Origin: Filimonas zeae | Lineage (GTDB): Bacteria > Bacteroidota > Bacteroidia > Chitinophagales > Chitinophagaceae | Assembly (NCBI RefSeq): GCF_014641615.1 | Contig: NZ_BMIB01000001.1 | Coordinates: forward strand, 558,769 to 622,768 | Reading direction: 5' to 3' | Length of the DNA: 64,000 nucleotides | Shown: positions 26,531-34,186 of the stretch, one piece after another | Layout of the letters: the number at the start of each line of letters is the position of its first letter | Position numbering within the stretch: the stretch's first letter is position 1 | Translations under genes and position numbers: made by a program | Notes under the pieces: generated by a model | The model's database searches: none | The model's input: the letters and a program-made list of their open reading frames with translations, nothing else | Told to the model about the DNA's origin: nothing

Positions 26531-28654
26531 TTATTGAATAGGGGTGGGTGCCTGCTGATATTCTTTTTCCAGTTTAGCTACTGCGGTGGCGGCAATATCC
26601 ACAGTGGCTTTTTTATCCAGCATTTTATAAATGTTGTAGGCAAAAAACAGGTGCGATAACCACATAAGGCTACCACCTATGGCGCGCCACAGCCAATAGG
26701 GGGCCATCATTACCACGCTTTCTATAAAAGGCTTTCCATCCATCCATAACAAACCGCGCAGGGTGCTGCCGTACATTAATGGAATGGTGTAGAACAACAG
26801 GCCTACCAGTGCCAGCCAGAAGTGCGCACCTATAGTAGCATGCGGTGCCTCTTTGCCGGTAAGCCGTGGCAGCACTGCATAAATAGCAGCCCATGCAAAA
26901 AAGCAGATGATGCCATACATGGTAAGGTGCGAGTGGGCTACCGTAAAATCGGTAAAATGCCACAACAGGTTGGTGCTGCGGAAGGCTTCTGCTGTACCCT
27001 GGAGCGATCCGGTAAGGTAGAATACAATACCGGTAAGAAAGAAGGGTAGGGTGTAGCTGTCAGCCACTTTATGCCACATGCCTTTGAAGGTCATGATAAA
27101 GTTGGTAAAGCCTGCCCCTACCGGAATAATCATGCCTATACTACCTACAATAGCGGTGGTTTGTAACCACCAGGGAATGGAACTGAATACAAAGTGGTGC
27201 GTGCCTATTACGGTATAAAAGAATATCTGCGCCCAGAAGGCCAGTATACCCAGGCTATAGGAGTAGATAGGCTTGTTGAGTTGTTGTGGCAGAAAATAGT
27301 ATACAATGCCCAGCGTAAAGAACATGAACCACATACCTACACCCATGTGCATGTAATAGCCCTGTACAATGGTTTCGCCCAGGCCGTTCTGCCACCAGGG
27401 CAAATACGCTACCAGCGTTATTACCAGGGCAAACATAATAGCGGCTACTATATACCAGCCCGATATATAAATTTCGTGTGTGGTGCGGCGTGCAATGGTT
27501 TTAAAAAAGTTGGCCAGCGTTAACGCCAGGCCTATACCAAACAGCGCCATTACAGGCCATGTATATTCCCGGTATTCGCCACCGGCATTGTTAATGCCGG
27601 CCATAAGACAGATGTTGCCTGTGATTACTGCCAGGTTAATGAGTATAAGCGCATACCAGCCCCATTTAATGCTGTACAGCTTTGTATTGCTAACGGTAGG
27701 TATAATGTAATAACCCAGCCCCAGCATAGCCAGCGAGGCCCAGCCCCAGAATACCGTATTGGTATGCACCGGGCGCAACCTGCCAAAGCTGAGCCAGCTG
27801 ATATGGTCTGCATCGGGCGATACAAACTTAATACCTACGTATTCACCTACAGAAGTGCCTATAACCAGCCAGGCAGCGGCACATACAATAAAAGCTACCA
27901 CCAGGCGGGAAAGTGCAGTATCTATGTCTGGCCTTTTGATGGCTTTCTTTTTGGTAGCAAAGAAGGGCAGGTGTTCTTCATGGTTGATATAGGTAATGAG
28001 GCCGCGGTTGTCTTTGGGTGCACCTGAGCCGGTAAGCTCCTGGCCCGATAAACGATAGTCCAGCGCTGCCTGTCTGTCGCGCAGTGTTTGCAGGGTTGCT
28101 TCATCTGCCTCGTTTTGCAGGTAGTTGGCAAACTCACCGGCTTCGCGCCTGTTGTTTTCATTCCGTTGCTGTTGCAGCAGGTTCAGCACTTTTATCGCCA
28201 TAATGGCTATGCCTGCCAGCAGTGGCAGCATAATTAATAGAATGGTAATGATAATGCCGGGGTCGTTTATCAGCTTGCGTACTACAGTTGTCTGTTGTGC
28301 AAAGCACGAGGAGCCGTACAGTAACAGGCCCGCCAGCAGAGGCAGCTTTTTTATGCGTAGTATTTTCTGTATCTGTTCGCTGTTGAGCAGGTTGAGGTAA
28401 TCGCGGAAGCGCTCGCGGCGGTGTGGCTTTTTTTGTTCTCTTACCTGGCTGTTGAGTCTGGTAATACTCCACAATAAATACAAGGCTACCAGAAACATAA
28501 TACCTGCAGCCACCAGTGCTGCCAGCAGTAATCCATGGCTTTGTGCAGAAAGGCTGGTTTGCTGCAACAGCGGGTTGGCATACGCTGATGCGGGCAGTAA
28601 CAGGCAGGCGAAGCCATACAGCATAGTTTGCCGTATCGGTTGCGATAAGCTCAT
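26531..28654 (-). CDS. cbb3-type heme-copper oxidase catalytic subunit with N-terminal extension
   Basis: 707 residues versus about 480 for a usual CcoN. The catalytic core (from about residue 245) keeps H297 (RPVHTN, low-spin heme b), H436 (YYMHMG, CuB), Y480 exactly 44 residues later (FFYTVIG, the position of the cbb3 His-Tyr crosslink), H486/H487 (GTHHF, CuB) and H574/H576 (VAHSHL, hemes). Residues 1-240 are extra: two successive signal-like hydrophobic stretches each followed by a membrane helix and a charged coil. All oxygen-reductase ligands are present, so O2 is the likely substrate, but a side activity on NO is possible given the neighbours. Confidence 0.9.
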   Translation of the reverse strand: MSLSQPIRQTMLYGFACLLLPASAYANPLLQQTSLSAQSHGLLLAALVAAGIMFLVALYLLWSITRLNSQVREQKKPHRRERFRDYLNLLNSEQIQKILRIKKLPLLAGLLLYGSSCFAQQTTVVRKLINDPGIIITILLIMLPLLAGIAIMAIKVLNLLQQQRNENNRREAGEFANYLQNEADEATLQTLRDRQAALDYRLSGQELTGSGAPKDNRGLITYINHEEHLPFFATKKKAIKRPDIDTALSRLVVAFIVCAAAWLVIGTSVGEYVGIKFVSPDADHISWLSFGRLRPVHTNTVFWGWASLAMLGLGYYIIPTVSNTKLYSIKWGWYALILINLAVITGNICLMAGINNAGGEYREYTWPVMALFGIGLALTLANFFKTIARRTTHEIYISGWYIVAAIMFALVITLVAYLPWWQNGLGETIVQGYYMHMGVGMWFMFFTLGIVYYFLPQQLNKPIYSYSLGILAFWAQIFFYTVIGTHHFVFSSIPWWLQTTAIVGSIGMIIPVGAGFTNFIMTFKGMWHKVADSYTLPFFLTGIVFYLTGSLQGTAEAFRSTNLLWHFTDFTVAHSHLTMYGIICFFAWAAIYAVLPRLTGKEAPHATIGAHFWLALVGLLFYTIPLMYGSTLRGLLWMDGKPFIESVVMMAPYWLWRAIGGSLMWLSHLFFAYNIYKMLDKKATVDIAATAVAKLEKEYQQAPTPIQ

Positions 28655-28780
28655 AAAAGGAAGGGGTTTAAAGCGTAGGATAATGAATTCCTGATTCTTC
28701 TATACAGGCAAAGTTGGTGTTTACGAACCGGCAGGGCAATAGCTATACAATCGTATTTGTTGTATATATAATGCCTTTGG

Positions 28781-29170
28781 TTATAGCAGGGAGGAAGGCA
28801 GTGGATGCATTTTACTCAGCATGATTATTTTCATTTGCTCTGGCTTGCGTTTGGCGCTTTCTGCTATGGGGCCATCAAACAACTCGTTGATAGTCTGGTG
28901 CCATAATACCAGCCACTGGTCAAAGTGTTTATCCAGCAGTGGTTGCAAACGATTAATATCTATATGTTTTAATAACGGATTGCCTTTGTACGATGCCTGG
29001 CCCAGCAGCACGGTTTCCCAGAAGCTGTACATGCGGGGCAGGTGCGATTGCCAGTTTACAGGTACTACCTCGCTGAAAAAGTAGCCGATGGTGGCATCGG
29101 CTTTTACTTTTGTATAAAAATTATCTACCAGTAACTGAATGTCCTGCCTGTTCTCTATATCTTTTTTCAT
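28781..29170 (-). CDS. Group III truncated hemoglobin
   Basis: 129 residues. VDNFYTKVKADATIGYFF, MYSFWETVLLGQASYKGNP and HFDQWLVLWHQTINELFDG are typical of the group III (trHbP) globins. These cytoplasmic globins are linked to NO or O2 handling at low oxygen. It is 18 bp after the membrane protein gene upstream and 126 bp before the CcoN-like gene, all on the minus strand. Confidence 0.9.
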   Translation of the reverse strand: MKKDIENRQDIQLLVDNFYTKVKADATIGYFFSEVVPVNWQSHLPRMYSFWETVLLGQASYKGNPLLKHIDINRLQPLLDKHFDQWLVLWHQTINELFDGPIAESAKRKPEQMKIIMLSKMHPLPSSLL

Positions 29171-29188
29171 ATCTGCTCCTTTTTATAC

Positions 29189-29548
29189 TTACAACACAAA
29201 CGCCAGTGCAATTACTGCCAGGTCTGTTATGGCACCGGCAAAAAATACAGGAATGGTAATTTTAGTAGGCATGGCTGCCAGGTTGGTAACCTCTGTTATT
29301 ACAAAGGTAAGAATACAGGCCATCCACAGACCCAGTGAATTACCGTTTTGTACAATGGCCAGAATGGTTACCGGTGCCAGCAGACATCCCTGCGCAAACA
29401 GGGCCACTGCCAGCCAGCCAAAGCTGTTGGGTTGCTGGTTTTCTGCAAATTGTAAAAAACGTTTCAGGTAGTTATTTTTGCGTGCGGTAAGGGGATGGGG
29501 GGCAGTGGTTTGAACGGGAGTGCGGTGGTTGATGTATATGGTTGCCAT
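29189..29548 (-). CDS. Hypothetical membrane protein
   Basis: 119 residues with three likely membrane helices (WLAVALFAQGCLLAPVTILAI, LGLWMACILTFVITEV, ITIPVFFAGAITDLAVIALAF) after a polar N-terminus. No family assigned with certainty. It is divergent from the Crp/Fnr gene; the palindrome between them sits about 48 bp ahead of its start, a good position for activation. Confidence 0.7.
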   Translation of the reverse strand: MATIYINHRTPVQTTAPHPLTARKNNYLKRFLQFAENQQPNSFGWLAVALFAQGCLLAPVTILAIVQNGNSLGLWMACILTFVITEVTNLAAMPTKITIPVFFAGAITDLAVIALAFVL

Positions 29549-29595
29549 AACTATTGTTTTTGTACCGTAAAGGAACGAATCGTTTTACGCCGGGT

Positions 29596-29613
29596 TTATG
29601 ACCTGGATCATAA
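29596..29613. promoter_or_regulatory. Candidate Crp/Fnr-family binding site
   Basis: Perfect dyad TTATGA-CCTGGA-TCATAA in the 74-bp divergent region. It ends 9 bp before the Crp/Fnr start (suggesting autorepression) and is 48 bp before the opposite gene (suggesting activation). Confidence 0.55.
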
Positions 29614-29622
29614 TCAGTAAAA

Positions 29623-30210
29623 ATGTTGGACTACGAACTTCTTATTCAGGCTGGTGCTGTGCTACGTACCTATACCCGTGGGCAATTGTTGCTGAAGGAA
29701 GGGAACAAAGCACGTTTTTACTTTCAGCTGGTAACAGGCGAGGTAAAAATGATAAACACCGGCGAGAACGGGCAGGAGTTTATACAGGGCCTGTTTAAAG
29801 CCGGGCAAAGCTTTGCGGAACCGCCGTTGTTTATAGAGGCAGGTTACCCGGCCTCAGCAGTGGCTATTACTGACTGTGAAGTGCTGGTGCTGGAAAAGGC
29901 AAAGTTTATACACCTGCTGCAACAACATTTTGATGTGCAACTGCGCTTGCTGGAAACGCTTTCCCAACGCTTATACTTTAAATCGGTAATAGCCCGCGAA
30001 ATAAGCTTGTACGATGCCGGGCACCGCATTATTACCCTGATTGATTTTTTAAAAGAACGCGATGGTTTTACAGAGGAATTATACCCCGTTACCCTTACCC
30101 GCCAGCAAATAGCCGATTTAACCGGTTTGCGGGTGGAAACCGTAATACGGGCTATCCGTTACCTGGTAGGTAAGGAGTTGGTGCAGAAGGGCAGGAAAAT
30201 ATACCGTTAG
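29623..30210 (+). CDS. Crp/Fnr family transcriptional regulator
   Basis: 195 residues. Cyclic-nucleotide-binding-like beta roll (GQLLLKEGNKARFYFQLVTG, KAGQSFAEPPLF), a dimer helix, and a C-terminal winged helix (LTRQQIADLTGLRVETVIRAI). It has no N-terminal Cys cluster, so it is not an O2-sensing FNR proper; DNR/NnrR-like NO sensing is possible. Divergent from the trHb/oxidase genes, which it probably controls. Confidence 0.92.
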   Translation: MLDYELLIQAGAVLRTYTRGQLLLKEGNKARFYFQLVTGEVKMINTGENGQEFIQGLFKAGQSFAEPPLFIEAGYPASAVAITDCEVLVLEKAKFIHLLQQHFDVQLRLLETLSQRLYFKSVIAREISLYDAGHRIITLIDFLKERDGFTEELYPVTLTRQQIADLTGLRVETVIRAIRYLVGKELVQKGRKIYR

Positions 30211-30214
30211 CCTG

Positions 30215-30943
30215 TTATAAAGTAATTCTGATAATAGCCAGGTCGTCACCAGGAATAAGGTGGTGTTCATGCTCCAGTTGCTTCAGCAATAAATTCAGTC
30301 TGTCTTCCTTTTCTTCAAATGTGCTGCCGGTAGTTAAAAATATAGCCGGATTAATAGTAGAAGCCTGTGAAGTAGTAGGCTGAAACAGCGTAATACCGTC
30401 TGTGGCAATAGTAAGATCGCGGAGGTTGGAAAAGGTTATTTTTTGATGCTGTGCGTTATACCATTCCTCAAATGGCGTTGCCAGATGAAAGCCCAGGTAA
30501 TCGGGGCGGTTGTCCTGATCAAATTCTGTCAGTTGGCCGTTTACAGAAACAACACCATCGCCCACTACCAATATCAGTCCCTTTTTGTCACGTATATCCG
30601 TCAACGATATAATCAGTGTAGTAAGCAACTCTTTTTCTTCCAGCATCAGGGTGTTTTTTGCCTGATTCAGTTGTTGAAATAATTCTTTAAGAATGGCTTT
30701 CAAACGCTCTTCCGGTTCTGCAATGGGGTGGCCTTTCAGAAATTCTGTGTAACCCGTTGTTTTGCAGATTTTGCGTAGCAGCTTGCCGGTGAGTGTAGCA
30801 ACGAAGTAGCTGTCTTTACCCATGGTGCAACCGTCCATTACAGCACAGAGCAGGGTATTGCTGTCGATATGGTCAATGTACAGGTAATCTTCGCAATGGT
30901 TGAGGTGAAAATCACCTCGCTGGAGGGCTGAGTATATTTGCAT
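30215..30943 (-). CDS. PP2C-like protein phosphatase
   Basis: 242 residues from ATG 30943 (the ATG at 30988 would extend into the upstream hairpin). PP2C-type metal-binding segments are visible: VMDGCTMGKDSYF, LILVVGDGVV, LTIATDGITLF and the closing PGDDLAIIRI. Likely a Ser/Thr phosphatase in the cytoplasm. It is convergent with crp at 4 bp. Partner kinase unknown. Confidence 0.75.
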   Translation of the reverse strand: MQIYSALQRGDFHLNHCEDYLYIDHIDSNTLLCAVMDGCTMGKDSYFVATLTGKLLRKICKTTGYTEFLKGHPIAEPEERLKAILKELFQQLNQAKNTLMLEEKELLTTLIISLTDIRDKKGLILVVGDGVVSVNGQLTEFDQDNRPDYLGFHLATPFEEWYNAQHQKITFSNLRDLTIATDGITLFQPTTSQASTINPAIFLTTGSTFEEKEDRLNLLLKQLEHEHHLIPGDDLAIIRITL

Positions 30944-30988
30944 GCAGATAAGGCTGCAAAAGTACGGAGTAGTGTTTATAAAACGCAC

Positions 30989-31013
30989 AAGGGAGCAGTA
31001 CTACTGCTCCCTT
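30989..31013 (-). terminator. Terminator-like hairpin after the glycine-zipper lipoprotein gene
   Basis: Perfect 11-bp arms AAGGGAGCAGT / ACTGCTCCCTT with a 3-nt loop, 29 bp past the lipoprotein stop. Confidence 0.6.
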
Positions 31014-31041
31014 ATCCCTTCTTCATCAGTGTCCACGTAAG

Positions 31042-31503
31042 TTATTGCTGTTGCTTCTTTTTCTTGTTTTTGTCTATAATAGCACCGGTTGCGGCACCTG
31101 CGCCTGCACCCAGTACACCGCCGACTATGGCACCGGTACCTTTTTGTTTAGATACTAAGGCGCCTGTAAGCGCACCTGCACCCGCACCTATCACTGCGCC
31201 TTTAGCGGTACTGCTCCAGCCTTTTTTTTGCTGGGTAGTGGCGGGCGCACTGGTGGAGGCGGAACTGCCTGAGGATGAAGAACTGCCGGAGCGCAAACGC
31301 GAGCCGTTGGCTTTTTCCTGTTTGGCCTGCTCTATCTTTTCCAGGTTAACAGAGTCGATTACCTGCTGCCGGGCATTGTTAACGGCATTAACAGAATCTA
31401 TAGTGGCCTGTTTGGCTATTCCTATCTCATCTGCACTGGATTTGCTTTTACAAGCCACTGATAAAGTGGCCATTGTACAAAAGGCTATTATCAGATTTTT
31501 CAT
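31042..31503 (-). CDS. Glycine-zipper lipoprotein
   Basis: 153 residues. Lipoprotein signal peptide with lipobox (TLSVAC, Cys 18). A charged helical section and a Ser-rich linker (about residues 70-90) lead to a glycine-zipper segment (GAVIGAGAGALTGALV and GAIVGGVLGAGAGAATGAII) that can insert in or associate with the outer membrane. Ends in a poly-Lys/Gln tail. Resembles YMGG/17-kDa antigen-type envelope proteins; exact role unknown. Confidence 0.8.
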   Translation of the reverse strand: MKNLIIAFCTMATLSVACKSKSSADEIGIAKQATIDSVNAVNNARQQVIDSVNLEKIEQAKQEKANGSRLRSGSSSSSGSSASTSAPATTQQKKGWSSTAKGAVIGAGAGALTGALVSKQKGTGAIVGGVLGAGAGAATGAIIDKNKKKKQQQ

Positions 31504-31969
31504 AGTTTACGTTTTTAGTGAGTACACTTATCTCTCTATGAAAACTGTGCCACTTTTTAATAAACAGGGCCACCTGAACAGGCGGCCCGCGTATCCCATG
31601 GTTACATGAGAAAAAGCCATGGGTATAATATTATAGCAATCTGTAAAAGTGGGTAACGGTTTTAGATGCAGGTGTTTACAATGCCCCCATGGGGGCAAAA
31701 GCGGGTAAATAATAATGTGATGGCGCAGTTTTCTGCAATAATGGTGTTGGCGGCAGCGTGCACGGCAATGCGGCACCTGCAGCGTGTATAGGCTGCTGTT
31801 TTCTCATGTGCGTATAGTATAAATCAGTTACACGGAAGAAGTTCTTCCGGTCAATGGCAGGAACAGTTCGAAGCAGATTCTCATGCAGCTGTGGCTGTTA
31901 TAAATATAATTTATGCTTTCTGCATTTGCAAGCGAACTGGTGAAAAATTTCAGCGAAAGTGTTTTCAGC
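31504..31969. other. Intergenic region with short palindromes
   Basis: About 465 bp with no convincing gene. It contains a perfect 14-bp palindrome GCCCCCATGGGGGC at 31683-31696 and an inverted repeat CCCATGG / CCATGGG at 31595-31601 and 31617-31623. It likely carries the promoter of the lipoprotein gene (minus strand). Confidence 0.4.
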
Positions 31970-32473
31970 CTATTCCACGGCGGCTTTTTGTTGTTTCAGT
32001 TGCTGTAAAAAGTGGCCGGTAGCTTTGGCAGATATCTGGTTGCCGGTAAAAGGGTAGGTATAAGTGCCTTCGGGCGTTTCAATAATCAGTCCGCAGCGCA
32101 TTTCCGCAGCAGTGGCAGCTACGGGCATAAAAGCACAGATAAGCAGGGCCAGAAAAGGGGCTGCCACCCAGGCATATAACTGTGCCTGAAAACCTATTGG
32201 CAGGTAATTGATAGCCAGTGCAATGGCTGGTGTAAGCATAAACCAGTACAGCTGTTTTCTTCTTTTAATAAAGCTGCGTACCTGTTGCTGGTATACGGGT
32301 GCATTATTGAAAATAGTAATACTGATGATATCTGATAACAGAAAGGATTGTAAGGTGGTGGCCTGGCGTATTATCAGATGGCGGCGGGTAAGCCTGGCTG
32401 TAAACCGGTTAAAGTTACAGGTAGATACAGTGGCAGACTGTATATGTACAATCTTTACTTCGGGTTGCGGCAT
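31970..32473 (-). CDS. Hypothetical two-TM membrane protein
   Basis: 167 residues: a beta-rich N-terminal part (about 1-70), then two membrane helices (LYWFMLTPAIALAINYLPIGF and YAWVAAPFLALLICAFMPVAA) and a soluble C-terminus (GLIIETPEGTYTYPF). The architecture resembles small DUF6232-like proteins, but that family match is not certain. Monocistronic, divergent from the S10 peptidase. Confidence 0.65.
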   Translation of the reverse strand: MPQPEVKIVHIQSATVSTCNFNRFTARLTRRHLIIRQATTLQSFLLSDIISITIFNNAPVYQQQVRSFIKRRKQLYWFMLTPAIALAINYLPIGFQAQLYAWVAAPFLALLICAFMPVAATAAEMRCGLIIETPEGTYTYPFTGNQISAKATGHFLQQLKQQKAAVE

Positions 32474-32662
32474 GTTCTTACGGTTCGGTTAAAAAAACAG
32501 ATTACCGGTTTTACGTAGGATGGATGGAGTTTAATGCCGGTTTTTACAGGTATCGGAGATACTACGAATGTACAAATCAGCCCGGATATAAACAAATGCA
32601 GGCGTCGTTGTTTGCGTTGATTCTGTTACATTTAGGCCTGCATTATCAAAATTCAATTTACC

Positions 32663-34186
32663 ATGAGAAAATTTCTACTACCCTTGTTGGGGGTGGCTGC
32701 GCTGGCAGCGGCAGGTACTGCCCGTGCGCAGGAGGGCAATTCTAAAAACGAAATGCCGGTATCTCCCGGCCGTATTCTGCAGGTTTATTCTGCGGTAGTT
32801 ACCAGACATGAGGTAACTATTAAGGGGCAAAAAGTGCCGTACACCGCTACCGCCGGCAGTTTACCGGTGTGGGATGAGGATGGCAGACCTGTGGCCGGTG
32901 TTTTTTACACGTACTATGAGCGGGAGGATATCAGGGATAAATCCGGCCGTCCGCTGGTTATTTCTTTCAACGGCGGGCCTGGCACCCCATCTGTATGGAT
33001 GGAGATTGGTTATACCGGCCCGCGTTTGCTGAATATAGATGATGAGGGCTATCCGGTACAGCCTTTCGGGCTGCGCGATAATCCGCATTCGATACTGGAT
33101 GTGGCGGATATTGTATATGTAGACCCTGTAAACACCGGCTATTCCAGACCGGTGCATAAAGATGTTCCAGGCTCCCGGTTTTTTGGGGTTAATGCGGATA
33201 TTAAATACCTGGCAGAGTGGATTAACACTTTTGTTACCCGTAAAAACCGCTGGGCTTCTCCCAAGTTTTTAATTGGCGAAAGCTATGGCACCACCCGTGT
33301 ATCGGGGCTGGCGCTGGAGTTACAGAATGCGCACTGGATGTACCTGAACGGGGTAATTCTGGTATCGCCTACCGAGCTGGGTATTGACCGTAATGGCCCG
33401 CTGGATGCAGCATTAAAGCTGCCTTATTTTGCAGCTACTGCCTGGTACCACAAAAAACTACCGGCCGATTTGCAACAGAAAGAACTTACAGCCCTGTTGC
33501 CCGAGGTGGAGCAGTTTACTATTCAGGAACTGATACCCGCCCTTTCGCGCGGCGGCTCGCTGGATGTGCAGGCACGTAATGCCATTGCAGGCAAAATAGC
33601 CCGTTACAGCGGTATTGCAGAAAAAGTGGTGCAGGAGAATAACCTGAATGTATCGTTTAACCTGTTCTGGAAAGAACTGTTGCGTGAGCAGGGTTTTACC
33701 GTAGGGCGACTGGATTCGCGCTATAAGGGTATTGACAAGCAGAACGGCGGTAGCGAGCCGGACTACAATGCAGAGCTTACCGCCTGGTTACAGTCTTTTA
33801 CCCCGGCTATTAATATTTACCTGCGCGAAGAGCTGAAATATAAAACCGATTTAAAATACAATATGTTTGGCAAGGTATGGCCCTGGGATAACCAGAACAA
33901 CCAAACCGGTGAAAACCTCCGCCAGGCCATTGCACAGAACCCTTTTCTGCACCTGCTGGTGCAGAGTGGTTATTACGATGGAGCCTGCGATTATTTCAAC
34001 GCCAAATACAGCATGTGGCAGATGGACCCCGGTGGCAGGCTGAAGGGGCGCCTGAAATGGGAGGGGTACCGCAGCGGACATATGATGTACCTGCGTAAGG
34101 AAGACCTGGCGGCCGCCAATGAAAACCTGCGTACGTTTATCAGAGAATCTATACCTGCCAAAGGGCAGCCGGCTAAATACGAATAA
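32663..34186 (+). CDS. Secreted S10 family serine carboxypeptidase
   Basis: 507 residues with a signal peptide (FLLPLLGVAALAAAGTARA). The alpha/beta-hydrolase core has the S10 signature ISFNGGPGTPS and catalytic S207 in LIGESYGT, D439 in YYDGACDYF and H473 in SGHMMYL. These enzymes remove C-terminal residues from peptides, here in the periplasm or outside. Its TAA stop abuts the stop of the convergent T9SS gene with no spacer. Confidence 0.92.
   Translation: MRKFLLPLLGVAALAAAGTARAQEGNSKNEMPVSPGRILQVYSAVVTRHEVTIKGQKVPYTATAGSLPVWDEDGRPVAGVFYTYYEREDIRDKSGRPLVISFNGGPGTPSVWMEIGYTGPRLLNIDDEGYPVQPFGLRDNPHSILDVADIVYVDPVNTGYSRPVHKDVPGSRFFGVNADIKYLAEWINTFVTRKNRWASPKFLIGESYGTTRVSGLALELQNAHWMYLNGVILVSPTELGIDRNGPLDAALKLPYFAATAWYHKKLPADLQQKELTALLPEVEQFTIQELIPALSRGGSLDVQARNAIAGKIARYSGIAEKVVQENNLNVSFNLFWKELLREQGFTVGRLDSRYKGIDKQNGGSEPDYNAELTAWLQSFTPAINIYLREELKYKTDLKYNMFGKVWPWDNQNNQTGENLRQAIAQNPFLHLLVQSGYYDGACDYFNAKYSMWQMDPGGRLKGRLKWEGYRSGHMMYLRKEDLAAANENLRTFIRESIPAKGQPAKYE

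Noticed and set aside
26531..28654. NorB-type nitric oxide reductase
   Set aside because: The glutamates of NorB's FeB site are missing, while the cbb3 CuB histidines and crosslink tyrosine are in place, and the partner is CcoO-like.
31528..31776. 82-residue minus-strand ORF
   Set aside because: Cys/His/Arg-rich product with no domain, spanning palindromes in an intergenic region.
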